Shown: positions 44,372 to 52,994, numbered from the stretch's first letter. The stretch is DNA of 64,000 nt from Streptomyces sp. NRRL S-244 (GCF_000717915.1 NZ_JOCX01000013.1:1-64000); one strand, 5' to 3'. Notes: generated by a model from the sequence alone, not told the origin. Translations and numbers: made by a program.

Positions 44372-45754
44372 TCATAGCTCCTTGTACGAGGGCGGCGGGG
44401 GTGGGGTGTGCGGGGGCTCGGGGTAGGGCTCGAAGGTCAGGACCCCCGCCGCCTCCGCGCCGCTGGAGGCGTTGATCGTCGAGGCGGACCTCGGCGGGGC
44501 CTGGCGCAGGAACGTCCCGGCGAAGCGGCCGCCGAAGACCAGGGGTGCGAGGACGACCTCGCGCCCGGCCGGGTCGGCTCCGGGCACGTCGACGACGGCG
44601 GGTCGCAGTCGGCGCTGGAGGACGTAGGTCTCGCGCGGGTCGGCGAGGCGTTCCTCCAGCAGGGCGCGCCACTGACCGTCGTCCTGGGTGAATCCGAAGG
44701 CCAGGCCCTTGCCCCCGTAGGCCGAGGCGGGTTTGCAGATGAGTTCCTCGCGCTCCGCGAGGGCGCGGTCGAGGGTGTCCGCCCGCAGCCGGAAGGTCAC
44801 CGGGACGTGCGCCCGCGCCAGGGCCCGCTCCTCGTCGCTCAGCAGGTGGTCGAACTCGGGCTCGGTGAGCAGGGCCAGGTTGGCCTTGTTGTCGTGCAGG
44901 GCGGTCGCCGGTGCGCCGATGAAGTCGATCTTCTCGGCGATGTCGAGTTCCATCAGCCTGCGGGTGAGGCCGGGCGGGACGTACGTCTTGGTCTCGTGCC
45001 AGGTGTACATGGTGACGACCACGTCGATCCGCTTGCCCTCGAAGGAGGCACCCTCCTCGTCGAGTTCCAGATCGGTGACGAGGCCGCAGCTGATCTCGTA
45101 CCCGCCCGAGCGGATCATGTCGACGAAGAAGCGCCGGCCCGAGTCGGAGTCCGCGGGGTTCGCGATCGCCTCGAACACGTGGAGCGGTCGTTCCGTGTCG
45201 TGCTCCCGCAGGAGGCCGACGAACATGTCCAGCCAGACGTGCGAGGTGGCGGCGGCGCCCGGGGTGAGACCGCGCGCCGCGAGGAAGCGGGCGTAGTCGG
45301 AGTCCAGGGCGGCCTCGGTGTAGGGGGCGATCGTGCTCATGCCGCCCATCGGGGTGGACACGTTCAGTTCGACGAGCTGGAGTCCGTCGTCGGTCACCAC
45401 CAGGTCCGGCCGCATGATCGCCGTGGCCGTGCGGCCCGTCCGCGGGTGGCGCAGCGCGCTGATCATCAGCTCCGCGTCCTCGGCGGGGAGGCCGAGGTAG
45501 GCGGCCCAGGCCTCCAGGTCGTCGCCGAAGACTCGGCGCGGGAACTCGGAGACCAGCTCGGCGAGGCGCAGGCCGAGGTCGGTGACCTCGTCCGCGGCGG
45601 CCCCGTGGAAGACCACGGGCGGGTACGCGTGCACCCAGCCGGGGCGGTGCAGCCGCTTCTGGAACCGCTCGTTGTCCGCGTCGGCCGCGCCGGTGGCGGC
45701 GAACTCCGTCCAGGCGGCGGTGGCCCGCGGGTCGAGCGAGGACCAGGCGGTCAC
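44372..45754 (-). CDS. ATP-grasp-like ligase D (glutathionylspermidine-synthase-like)
   Basis: A 460-residue cytosolic protein with ATP-grasp features in an unusual arrangement. GLQLVELNVSTPMGG lies near residue 120, the ATP-binding KPASAYGGKGLAFGF near residue 330, and FLRQAPPRSASTINASSGAEAAGVL near the end. The layout recalls permuted ATP-grasp proteins such as glutathionylspermidine synthase and marks it as a distinct type from the other three ligases here. It probably forms an amide or a similar bond using ATP. The GTG at 45754 overlaps the upstream stop (GTGA). It is followed 3 nt later by hisG. The substrate is unknown. Confidence 0.78.
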   Translation of the reverse strand: MTAWSSLDPRATAAWTEFAATGAADADNERFQKRLHRPGWVHAYPPVVFHGAAADEVTDLGLRLAELVSEFPRRVFGDDLEAWAAYLGLPAEDAELMISALRHPRTGRTATAIMRPDLVVTDDGLQLVELNVSTPMGGMSTIAPYTEAALDSDYARFLAARGLTPGAAATSHVWLDMFVGLLREHDTERPLHVFEAIANPADSDSGRRFFVDMIRSGGYEISCGLVTDLELDEEGASFEGKRIDVVVTMYTWHETKTYVPPGLTRRLMELDIAEKIDFIGAPATALHDNKANLALLTEPEFDHLLSDEERALARAHVPVTFRLRADTLDRALAEREELICKPASAYGGKGLAFGFTQDDGQWRALLEERLADPRETYVLQRRLRPAVVDVPGADPAGREVVLAPLVFGGRFAGTFLRQAPPRSASTINASSGAEAAGVLTFEPYPEPPHTPPPPPSYKEL

Positions 45755-46758
45755 GAGATCTTCCCGGCGGTGCGCAGCGCGGCGAGCACGGCGTTGACGG
45801 TCTCGGAGGACTGGTCGACGCCGGTGGCCCGGAAGGAGTAGTTGAGGCCGCCCGGGTTCACCAGGTTGAACTCCATGATGTACGGGTACGCCATGTCGAT
45901 GCCGGAGTAGAAGATGCCCAGGTCCATCATGCGCTTGCCGAGGGCCCGGACGAACTCGTCCTCCTCCGGGGTCAGGGTGAGGCCCTCGAACTTGGTGCCG
46001 AGCGTGACGTTGGCGCGGTCGTCGTTCTCGAAGTGGAAGCGGCGGAAACCGCAGACCGGGACGTCGCCGGCGATGATCACGCGCTTCTCGTTGCTGCGGA
46101 CGTTGGGGATGTACTCCTGCACGGCCGTGTAGCGCTTGGAGAGCCCGATGATGTTGCGGCTGTACATCTCGTAGCGCGGAACGGCGTTGCCGGTGGCGGC
46201 CTGGAGCAGTGCGGGGCGGTTGCGCTCGTTCTTGTTGACGAAGTACACGCCGGCGCCGCAGCCCTCGTTGGTCGGCTTGAGCACCCAGGTGCGGTTCTCG
46301 TCGGACTCGACCAGCTCGGTGAGGTACTCGAAGTCGTTCGACACGTAGGAGGCGGGCAGGTGCTCCGCGGGGACCGCCGCACCGAGGGTGATCTTGGAGT
46401 TGAGGTAGAAGAGGGCGGAGGCGTCGTTGACGAAGGGGACGCGCTGGTTGAGCAGCCACAGCAGCTGGAAGGAGTCGGCGAGCGCCTCGGGGTGGGTGCC
46501 GGTGAGGACCCAGACCAGGTCGAAGTCCTCGGCGGAGGCGTAGGACTCGCTCAGCGCCGGGAAGTCGTGGCCGGTCAGGTACTCCTCGCTGAGCTGCACC
46601 CGGTCGACGACCACGGTGTTGTCGTGCAGGCAGAGGGTGTCGATGTCGCCGATGTGGACGTCGTGCCCCTCGCGGTGGAGCGCGCTGGGAATGATCGAGT
46701 GGTTGTCGAGCCGGAATTTCGCTGCCTCGGAGACGAGGACCAGGATCTTGTACGACAT
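45751..46758 (-). CDS. ATP-grasp ligase C (glutathione-synthetase-like)
   Basis: A 335-residue protein with a prokaryotic glutathione-synthetase (GshB)-like ATP-grasp fold. N-terminal pre-ATP-grasp region; a segment GTHPEALADSFQLLWLLNQRVPFVND near 75-105; the ATP-binding loop WVLKPTNEGCGAGVYFVN near 165-180; RRFHFENDDRANVTLG near 238; and the metal/ATP-binding FNLVNPGGL near 300. It probably joins a carboxylate to an amine through an acyl phosphate. The substrate is unknown and glutathione itself is unlikely in a streptomycete. The ATG follows GAAAGG; the stop overlaps ligase D. Confidence 0.82.
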   Translation of the reverse strand: MSYKILVLVSEAAKFRLDNHSIIPSALHREGHDVHIGDIDTLCLHDNTVVVDRVQLSEEYLTGHDFPALSESYASAEDFDLVWVLTGTHPEALADSFQLLWLLNQRVPFVNDASALFYLNSKITLGAAVPAEHLPASYVSNDFEYLTELVESDENRTWVLKPTNEGCGAGVYFVNKNERNRPALLQAATGNAVPRYEMYSRNIIGLSKRYTAVQEYIPNVRSNEKRVIIAGDVPVCGFRRFHFENDDRANVTLGTKFEGLTLTPEEDEFVRALGKRMMDLGIFYSGIDMAYPYIMEFNLVNPGGLNYSFRATGVDQSSETVNAVLAALRTAGKIS

Positions 46759-46823
46759 GGGAAGTGCCTTTCGCGCGCTGTCGTGTTGGTGTGTTGGGGG
46801 GGTGGCGGAGCGGGCGGGGAGGC

Positions 46824-48008
46824 TCAGCGGCCGGCGGTGAGGGTGCGTACGGCGAGGTCGAGACGGCTCTCCAGCTCCTCGCGGTCCGCGCCGAAGGCGA
46901 CCACGAAGCCGTGCCGGTCCCCGGACCGGTGCACCTCCGGGGGGAATTGGCCCGCGGGCACGGCGATGCTGACCTCCGTGACCCCGGGCAGTGCGGCCAC
47001 CTTCGCGGTCTCCGCGTCCGTGACCGTGACCGGCGCCGCGCGGTCGAAGGTGACGTAACGGATCCCGGCGACGCGGTCGCGGGAGGGGGCGCCCGGGACG
47101 GGCAGGCCGAGGGCGTCGGCCATGGCCTGTTCGAAGAGGTCCTCGCCGAGGGCCAGGTCCAGCATGTCGCTGATGCGGTCCCCTCCGGGGCGGCCGTGCG
47201 ACTCGATGAGGCGGGGCCCCTCGGCCGTGAGCATGACCTCGGTGTGCGAGGGGCCGGTACGGTAGCCCGCCGCGTCCAGGGTCGCGGCGACCAGGGCGGC
47301 GACGGCCTCCTCGTCCTGCGGGGCGAGCCGTACGGGCAGGGTGTGGCCGGTCTCGACGAATCCGGGGGCGCCGGTGGTCGCCTTCTCCGTGATCGCGAGG
47401 ATCCGGTGGCCCGCGGACGAGCTCATCGCCTCCACGCTGTACTCGGTCCCCACGAGGAACTCCTCGACGAGGTGCGGGGTCTTGAAATCCAGTGCGGCCA
47501 GGTAGCTGTCGAGCTCCTGCGCTCCCGTGAGCTGCCGCACCCCGGCGCTGCCGGTGCCGTCGGCCGGCTTCACGATGCAGGGGTAGCCGATGTGCTCGAC
47601 GGCCGGGCGGATCTGGCCCTTCTCCGTGCACAGCCGGTACGCGACGGGCGCGCCGGCCCGGTCTGCGACCGCGGAGCGCAGCTTCGCCTTGTCCTTGAAC
47701 GCCTCCAAGGCTTCGGGCGGGTTGCCGGGCCAGCCGAGGCGCTGGTTGACCAGCGCGGCCACGGCGCAGCCGAGTTCCCCGAAACCGAAGCAGCTGACCG
47801 GGGCGGGCAGGTCCAGGGCGCGGAGCCGGTCGATGAGGTCTTCGGGGTCGGTCGTCCACGGGGAGTGGAAGGCCAGCCCCGGCTCGTCCGCGGGCAGTGG
47901 CCTGCCGGGTTCGGGGACGGTCACGGTGGCGGCGCCCAGCTTCCGGGCCGCGGCCAGGACATGGCTGCGGGGATTGAGCAGCACGGCGGTCGGCTGTGTG
48001 TCAGACAT
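46824..48008 (-). CDS. ATP-grasp ligase B (amino-acid ligase type)
   Basis: A 394-residue ATP-grasp ligase of the carboxylate-amine ligase type. Pre-ATP-grasp domain (1-105); AFKDKAKLRSAVADRAGAPVA lid start near 120; the ATP-binding IVKPADGTGSAGVRQL near 155; VEEFLVGTEYSVEAM near 190; and the Mg-binding LIESHGRPGGDRISDMLDLALG near 285. Such enzymes make dipeptides or amides (for example L-amino-acid ligases and carnosine synthase). Its start overlaps the exporter stop by 8 bp, so the exporter and ligase are coupled. There is a 65-bp gap to ligase C. Confidence 0.85.
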   Translation of the reverse strand: MSDTQPTAVLLNPRSHVLAAARKLGAATVTVPEPGRPLPADEPGLAFHSPWTTDPEDLIDRLRALDLPAPVSCFGFGELGCAVAALVNQRLGWPGNPPEALEAFKDKAKLRSAVADRAGAPVAYRLCTEKGQIRPAVEHIGYPCIVKPADGTGSAGVRQLTGAQELDSYLAALDFKTPHLVEEFLVGTEYSVEAMSSSAGHRILAITEKATTGAPGFVETGHTLPVRLAPQDEEAVAALVAATLDAAGYRTGPSHTEVMLTAEGPRLIESHGRPGGDRISDMLDLALGEDLFEQAMADALGLPVPGAPSRDRVAGIRYVTFDRAAPVTVTDAETAKVAALPGVTEVSIAVPAGQFPPEVHRSGDRHGFVVAFGADREELESRLDLAVRTLTAGR

Positions 48009-49242
48009 GGCGCGTACGCACTTTCGGTAGGAGGAGACAGATCGCCGCGGCCGCGAGGGAGGACCCGACGAGCAGCAGCCACACCTCGCTGCCGCCCTGC
48101 GCGCTCTGCAGCAGGTAGCCGCCCGCGCTGGAGCCGAAGAGGCTGCCCAGGGCCCCGGCCGCGCTCATCGCGCCGAGTGCGAGTCCGGTGCGGCGGGTGG
48201 CGGCGGCGTTGACCGCCTGCTCGTCGAGGCTGGGGCCGATCAGCATCTCCGCCAGCGTGACCGGCACCACGAAGGCGAGCAGGGAGTACCAACCGGCGAG
48301 CGGTATCAGCGTGGCGTAGGCGCAGGCGAAGGCGAGGAAGCCGAGGACCAGCAGGGTGCGGGCGGTGGCCCGGCGGAACACGTGGCGCAGCAGGGTGTAC
48401 TGGAACAGCACGACGAGCAGGCCGTTGGCCGTGAAGACCACCGAGATCGCCGCGGTGCTGCCGGTCATCTCGTTCGCGGTGATCGGGAGCAGCACGTTGA
48501 GCTGGCTGTAGATCGCCCAGTACGCGACCCCCAGCCCGCACAGGGGCAGCCACTGGCGCAGTGTCCACGCCGTGGTGGGCGCCCCGGCCCCGTCCCCCGC
48601 CCGGGCGGCGGGGGCGGTGGCCCGTCCCTCGGTGGCCCGTCCCTCGGTGGCCCGTCCCTCGGTGGCCCGTGACCGGGAGGCCGTCACGGACCGTCGAAGG
48701 AGCAGGCAGGTGCCGAGGACGAGGTGCGAGAGCACGCAGGCCGCCAGGATCCAGCCGAACCCGAGCGGGTACACCGCGGCGCCCAGCGCGGGCCCGGCCA
48801 CGACGCCGACGTTCACGAACGTCGAGCGCAGCGCGAGCATCGTGCGCGCATCGGTGCCCTCCTGCGAGACGAGCAGCGTCTTCGTCGACAGGCCCAGCAG
48901 CGAACCGCCGACCCCGACGGCCACGATCCCCGCGACGAGCGGCGCCGGAGCGCCGCCGCCGCCGAGCCCGAGGAGTACGTAGCCGAGGACGCGCAGGAGG
49001 AAGCCGGCGGACATCACCCGGTGGGCGCCGAACCGGTCGACCAGCAGCCCGGTCAGGAGCGAGAACGCCTGGCCGGAGAAGGCGAGCAGACCGACCAGGA
49101 AGCCGGTGCGGCCCGCCGGGATGCCCCGCGCCGTCAGTTCGATGGCCAGCAGGGGCAGGAACATGAAGGTGGTCAGGCCGGTGAAGAGCACCGCCACCAG
49201 CAGGAGGCGCGCGGTGGGCGACGCCTCTCGCCAGGCGTTCAC
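48001..49242 (-). CDS. MFS transporter within ligase cluster
   Basis: A 413-residue MFS protein with 12 predicted helices. The central cytoplasmic loop holds a tandem repeat (RATEG in about four copies, 15-bp DNA units). Positions around LLVDRFGAHRVM (motif A-like) after helix 2 support MFS membership. It is sandwiched between ATP-grasp genes A and B: the GTG start at 49242 overlaps the TGA of ligase A (GTGA), and its stop overlaps the start of ligase B. The likely role is export of the cluster product or self-resistance. Confidence 0.85.
   Translation of the reverse strand: MNAWREASPTARLLLVAVLFTGLTTFMFLPLLAIELTARGIPAGRTGFLVGLLAFSGQAFSLLTGLLVDRFGAHRVMSAGFLLRVLGYVLLGLGGGGAPAPLVAGIVAVGVGGSLLGLSTKTLLVSQEGTDARTMLALRSTFVNVGVVAGPALGAAVYPLGFGWILAACVLSHLVLGTCLLLRRSVTASRSRATEGRATEGRATEGRATAPAARAGDGAGAPTTAWTLRQWLPLCGLGVAYWAIYSQLNVLLPITANEMTGSTAAISVVFTANGLLVVLFQYTLLRHVFRRATARTLLVLGFLAFACAYATLIPLAGWYSLLAFVVPVTLAEMLIGPSLDEQAVNAAATRRTGLALGAMSAAGALGSLFGSSAGGYLLQSAQGGSEVWLLLVGSSLAAAAICLLLPKVRTRHV
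48616..48670. repeat. 15-bp tandem repeat, 3.7 copies, in MFS loop
   Basis: Units of GGTGGCCCGTCCCTC at 48616, 48631 and 48646, with a partial fourth at 48661-48670. Encodes the repeated RATEG between helices 6 and 7 of the transporter. Confidence 0.92.
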
Positions 49243-50438
49243 GACGCGGGGAGCCGGGCGGGTCCGTCGGCCTCGATCAGGTTGTTCAGGATCCACTCCT
49301 CGGCCTGGAGCAGGCGCTGCTCCACCTCGGCGGTGTCGGCTCCGCGGACCAGGGCGAAGCAGAGGTTGCTGGTGCTGTTCTGTGCCACGGCGCCGAGCGC
49401 GAGCTGCTCGTTGACCTGGTAGTGCTCGACCCAGTCGAACGGCAGGCTCTGCGGTGCGCGCACCGGGCGGCCCTGGGGGACGATGCCGATGGAGCCGCGG
49501 AGTTCGGCGGGCGGGGCGGTCGGCGCGGGGTCCACGGGCAGACCGCAGGACAGCCGCAGCCAGGTGGCGTGCAGGTCCAGGCCGTAGGTCAGGCGGGTGA
49601 GGGCGGGGATGCGGGAGCCGCCGACGCGCGAGGCGATCTCGCACAGCACGAACTCGTCCTCGGGCGTGCGGAACACCTCGAGGTGGTAGGCGCCGGTTTC
49701 CGGGGTGTCGAAGGCTTCGAGGACCCGGTCGAGGAACTCCTCCAGCCGCTGGGAGAGTTTGCCGCCCGGGTCGAGCTGGAGGGAGCCGTTGTTCTGGCCG
49801 GAGAGGACGCCGAGGCAGTCGCGCAGGTACCGGGAGGAGGCCACGAAGCGGTAGCCGGGCGCCAGGATCGCGTCGACGTGGTAGATCTCGCCGTCGACGA
49901 AGTCCTCGACCATGAGGTCCTCGCGCCAGTGGCGGCGGCTGAACTCCATCAGGTCGTCCTCGTCGCGCAGCACCACGATGTCGCGCGAACCGCCCTGGCT
50001 GACGGGCTTGACGACGACCGGGTAGTCGTTCTCGTCGATGAACCGGGTGAGGTCGACGATCGTCGCGAGCCGGGCGTAGCGCGGGGTGGCCACCGTGCGG
50101 CCCGCCGTCCGCTTCATGACGACCTTGTCGCGGAACTGCCGTGCGCTGCGCGCCGACTGGCCGGGAATGCCGAGGTCCTCGCGGATGCGCGCGACCCGTT
50201 CGAGGTCGTACTCGTTGTCGGTGATGATGTGGGAGAAGGACCGGGTGCGCGCCAGCTGCCGGATGCGCAGTTCGGCGTAGGGGACGAACTCGCAGTCCTC
50301 GACGTGTTCGTAGGAGCCGAGACCCGCGGTGTGCGCGAGCGGGTTGTGGCTGAAGACGTGGAGCCCGTCCGCCAGCTCGTGGAGCATGGCCGGATAGTCG
50401 TGCTGGGCGCCATAGTTGATGATGGCGACATCGGTCAT
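49239..50438 (-). CDS. ATP-grasp ligase A
   Basis: A 399-residue ATP-grasp ligase, the first ligase gene of the operon. IINYGAQHDYPAMLHEL is the N-terminal domain; DKVVMKRTAGRTVATPRYARL begins the ATP-grasp core near 105; VVVKPVSQGGSRDIVVLRDEDDL is the ATP-binding loop near 145-165; MVEDFVDGEIYHVDAIL near 182; and LCEIASRVGGSRIPALTRLTYGLDLHATWLRL near 270-300 is the metal-binding end, with serine where asparagine (ENPR-like) is usual. It probably makes an amide bond. The start is an ATG at 50438. Downstream, the exporter start overlaps its stop. Confidence 0.83.
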   Translation of the reverse strand: MTDVAIINYGAQHDYPAMLHELADGLHVFSHNPLAHTAGLGSYEHVEDCEFVPYAELRIRQLARTRSFSHIITDNEYDLERVARIREDLGIPGQSARSARQFRDKVVMKRTAGRTVATPRYARLATIVDLTRFIDENDYPVVVKPVSQGGSRDIVVLRDEDDLMEFSRRHWREDLMVEDFVDGEIYHVDAILAPGYRFVASSRYLRDCLGVLSGQNNGSLQLDPGGKLSQRLEEFLDRVLEAFDTPETGAYHLEVFRTPEDEFVLCEIASRVGGSRIPALTRLTYGLDLHATWLRLSCGLPVDPAPTAPPAELRGSIGIVPQGRPVRAPQSLPFDWVEHYQVNEQLALGAVAQNSTSNLCFALVRGADTAEVEQRLLQAEEWILNNLIEADGPARLPAS

Positions 50439-50499
50439 GGGTGCGGCCTCTGATTCTTTACGGTGGAATTCGGCGATCCCGGGTCGGCCGTGCGGGAAT

Positions 50500-51555
50500 T
50501 CAGCCCTGAAGGCCGTTCAGCCCTGCGAGGGCGAGCACCGGCAGGTCGTCCTGGACGCTGTATTGCCTTCGGCCCCAGTTCATCGTGCACCAGGGTCCGG
50601 TCATCTCCTCCAGTGCGGAAATGACGACGGGCCGGTATTCGGGGTCCTCGACGAGCGGGCCGTCGGGCGGGAAGACCTGCTTGATGTAGCGGTGTCCGGG
50701 GTCGGCGGCCATGAAGACGACGGGACCGCCGGAGGGCTCGGTCGAGCGGATGTACCGGGCGGCCTGCCAGCCGGCGCCGGCGGACAGCCCGGCGAAGACG
50801 CCGGTGGTGGAGAGCAGGTGGCGGCAGCCCGCGGCCGACACGTCGAAGTCGACCCAGTGGATGTCGTCGTAGGCGCTGTAGTCGATGTTGTCGAAGCGGA
50901 TCCCGCTGCCGATGCCGGCGATGATGAACCCGTCGAGCGGGAAGTTCTCGGAGCCGAAGGAGCGGCTGCCGAACGGCTGGATGCCGGCCACCCGGACGTT
51001 GGGGCACGATTCGCGCAGGTAGCGGCTCATCGCGCTGGTCGACGCACCGGTGCCGACGCCGCCGATGAGGGTCATCTCGGCCCAGCCCAGCTCCTTGAGG
51101 AGCAGTTCCGCGACGTGTTCGTACCCGGCGTAGTGCACGTCGTCGTGGTACTGCTGCATCCAGTACGCGTCAGGGTTGCGCCGCAGGTAGTCGTGGACGA
51201 GCCGGACGCGGGCCTCCTGGTCGTGCTGGAGGTTGGCTCCGCCGCCGGAGACCTGGTCGTAGGTGGCACCGAGGTACTTGAGCTGCGTCTTGATCCCGTC
51301 GTCGACCGCGACGGACGCGAAGACGTGGCACTTCAGTCCCAGCTCGCGGCAGACCAGGGCGAGTGCGTGGCCGTAGATGCCGCTGGAGCTGTCGACGAGG
51401 GTCTGGCCGTGCCTGATCACCCCGCGCGCCAGGAGCTCCTTGACCGCCCGGTAGACCGACGTCACCTTCATGACCTCGAACCGGAGGACATATATTCCGT
51501 CGCCGAGATCTATCAGATCCGGTTGTGCCATTTTCTCAGTGAATGACGAGTACAC
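50500..51555 (-). CDS. PLP-dependent cysteine-synthase-superfamily enzyme with variant motif
   Basis: A 351-residue fold type II PLP enzyme (cysteine synthase / beta-substituted-alanine synthase superfamily). The Schiff-base lysine aligns as Lys30 (FEVMK, with the family's 15-residue spacing to the following Gly). The usual SGNTG substrate-binding loop is replaced by SSSGIYG (residues 57-63), and the phosphate-binding loop reads GGVGTGAS near 165-172. This suggests a changed substrate, such as formation of a beta-substituted alanine or diaminopropionate-type amino acid. The first gene of the ligase operon. Start: GTG at 51555 (this call) or ATG at 51531 (MAQPDLI), both plausible. Confidence 0.83.
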   Translation of the reverse strand: MYSSFTEKMAQPDLIDLGDGIYVLRFEVMKVTSVYRAVKELLARGVIRHGQTLVDSSSGIYGHALALVCRELGLKCHVFASVAVDDGIKTQLKYLGATYDQVSGGGANLQHDQEARVRLVHDYLRRNPDAYWMQQYHDDVHYAGYEHVAELLLKELGWAEMTLIGGVGTGASTSAMSRYLRESCPNVRVAGIQPFGSRSFGSENFPLDGFIIAGIGSGIRFDNIDYSAYDDIHWVDFDVSAAGCRHLLSTTGVFAGLSAGAGWQAARYIRSTEPSGGPVVFMAADPGHRYIKQVFPPDGPLVEDPEYRPVVISALEEMTGPWCTMNWGRRQYSVQDDLPVLALAGLNGLQG

Positions 51556-51630
51556 CGTACTCCGTGCCCCCTTCTTCTCTCGCTGCGGGCCTGCTGATGC
51601 CCAGCAAAATGAGGCAGCCGGCTACCGAAT

Positions 51631-51660
51631 CGGTCCCGGACCGTTCCCGGTGAACGGGAA
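51631..51660. promoter_or_regulatory. Inverted repeats in the ligase-cluster/proB divergent promoter
   Basis: CGGTCCCGGACCG (51631-51643) is a 6-bp dyad with one central base. It is followed directly by TTCCCG-GTGAA-CGGGAA (51644-51660), 6-bp arms with a 5-nt spacer. They lie in the 177 bp between the divergent PLP-enzyme and proB starts. They could be operators for an unlinked regulator; no regulator gene lies inside the cluster. Confidence 0.5.
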
Positions 51661-51732
51661 GGAAAAGGTAATGGCGCATGAATGAATCGGAGCCCCGCAG
51701 CCGCCTCCCCCTTGCCCCCGAGGAGAGTTCCC

Positions 51733-52938
51733 GTGACACCCGAAGCCGCTCCGGACGGCCCGCGCATCGAGCGTGCGGACGTGGCCGAGGCCCACCGGAT
51801 CGTGGTGAAGATCGGCTCGTCCTCGCTCACTTCGGACTCCGGACGGCTCGATCCGGGCCGCCTGGCGGCCCTGGTCGAGGTCCTGGCCGGGCTGTACCGG
51901 CAGGGCAGGAGCGTCGTGCTGGTCTCCTCCGGCGCCGTCGCGGCGGGACTCGCCCCGCTGGGCCTGACCGCGCGGCCGGCCGAACTGTCCGAGCAGCAGG
52001 CGGCCGCCAGTGTCGGCCAGGGGCTGCTGATGGGCACGTACGGCGCGGAGTTCGGCAGGTACGGCATCCAGGTGGGGCAGGTGCTGCTGACGGCCGGCGA
52101 CATCACCCGCCGCGACCACTACCACAACGCCCGGCGCACCCTGAAGAAGCTCATGCTCATGGGGATCGTGCCGGTCGTCAACGAGAACGACGTCGTCGCC
52201 ACCCACGAGGTCCGCTTCGGGGACAACGACCGACTCGCGGCGCTGGTGGCCGAGTTGATCGGCGCGGACCTGCTCGTCCTGCTCTCCGACGTGGAGGCGC
52301 TGTACGACGGCGACCCGCTGTCCGCCGGGACCAGCCCGATCGCCGAGATCCGCGGGCCCGCCGACCTCGCCGGGATCCGTACGGGCACCCCGGGACGCTC
52401 GGGGGTCGGAACGGGCGGCATGGGGGCCAAGGTCCAGGCGGCGATGACCGCGGCGAGCGCCGGGATCCCCGTGGTGCTGGCCGCGGCCTGGCACGCCGCC
52501 CGGGCGCTGGCGGGCGGGGACACGGGAACGTACTTCCACGCCGCCCGGCAGCGGCCCGCCGAGCAACTGTTCTGGCTCGCCCACGCCACGGCGCCACAGG
52601 GCCGGATCGTGCTCGACGCCGAGGCCGTGCGGGACGTGCGCGAGCACGGCGGGTCGGTGCTGTGGAGCGGAGTCACCGCCGTCGAGGGGCAGTTCACGGT
52701 GGGCGACCCGGTGGACCTCGCCGACGGCGCGGGCCGGCCCGTCGCCCGCGGCCTCGCCCGGCTGGCCTCCGATGATCTGGTCCGGCTGCTCGCCGGGTTC
52801 CCCGTACCGGAGGAGGGGCCGGGAGCCGTGGCGTACCCCGAGGTCGTCGGCGCGGAGGACGTGGCCCTGTTCGCACCGCACGCGTACGCGTACGCGGACG
52901 CTGACGCGGACACGTACGCGCAGACGGGTACGGCGTGA
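51733..52938 (+). CDS. proB: Glutamate 5-kinase (with PUA domain)
   Basis: A 401-residue glutamate 5-kinase, phosphorylating glutamate to gamma-glutamyl phosphate in proline synthesis. The amino-acid-kinase domain includes RIVVKIGSSSLT near residue 25, VSSGAVAAGLAPLG near 65, VVNENDVVATHEVRFGDNDRLAALVA near 150-175, and GTGGMGAKVQAAMTAASAGI near 235-255. The PUA domain (about 275-365) follows, then an unusual tail rich in Ala/Asp/Tyr (AYADADADTYA) that is absent in ordinary ProB. The GTG at 51733 has GAGGAGAG upstream and is preferred to an upstream ATG. It is divergent from the ligase operon and lies 56 bp before proC. No proA is in the window. Confidence 0.92.
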   Translation: MTPEAAPDGPRIERADVAEAHRIVVKIGSSSLTSDSGRLDPGRLAALVEVLAGLYRQGRSVVLVSSGAVAAGLAPLGLTARPAELSEQQAAASVGQGLLMGTYGAEFGRYGIQVGQVLLTAGDITRRDHYHNARRTLKKLMLMGIVPVVNENDVVATHEVRFGDNDRLAALVAELIGADLLVLLSDVEALYDGDPLSAGTSPIAEIRGPADLAGIRTGTPGRSGVGTGGMGAKVQAAMTAASAGIPVVLAAAWHAARALAGGDTGTYFHAARQRPAEQLFWLAHATAPQGRIVLDAEAVRDVREHGGSVLWSGVTAVEGQFTVGDPVDLADGAGRPVARGLARLASDDLVRLLAGFPVPEEGPGAVAYPEVVGAEDVALFAPHAYAYADADADTYAQTGTA

Positions 52939-52994
52939 CCCGGCCGGCCGACCCCTCCTCCTCTTCCGTCACTTCCACCACGAGGGAGCAAGTC

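Noticed and set aside
45751..46758. Ligase C as a true glutathione synthetase
   Set aside because: Streptomycetes use mycothiol, no gamma-glutamylcysteine ligase is nearby, and the neighbours are other ligases and an exporter.
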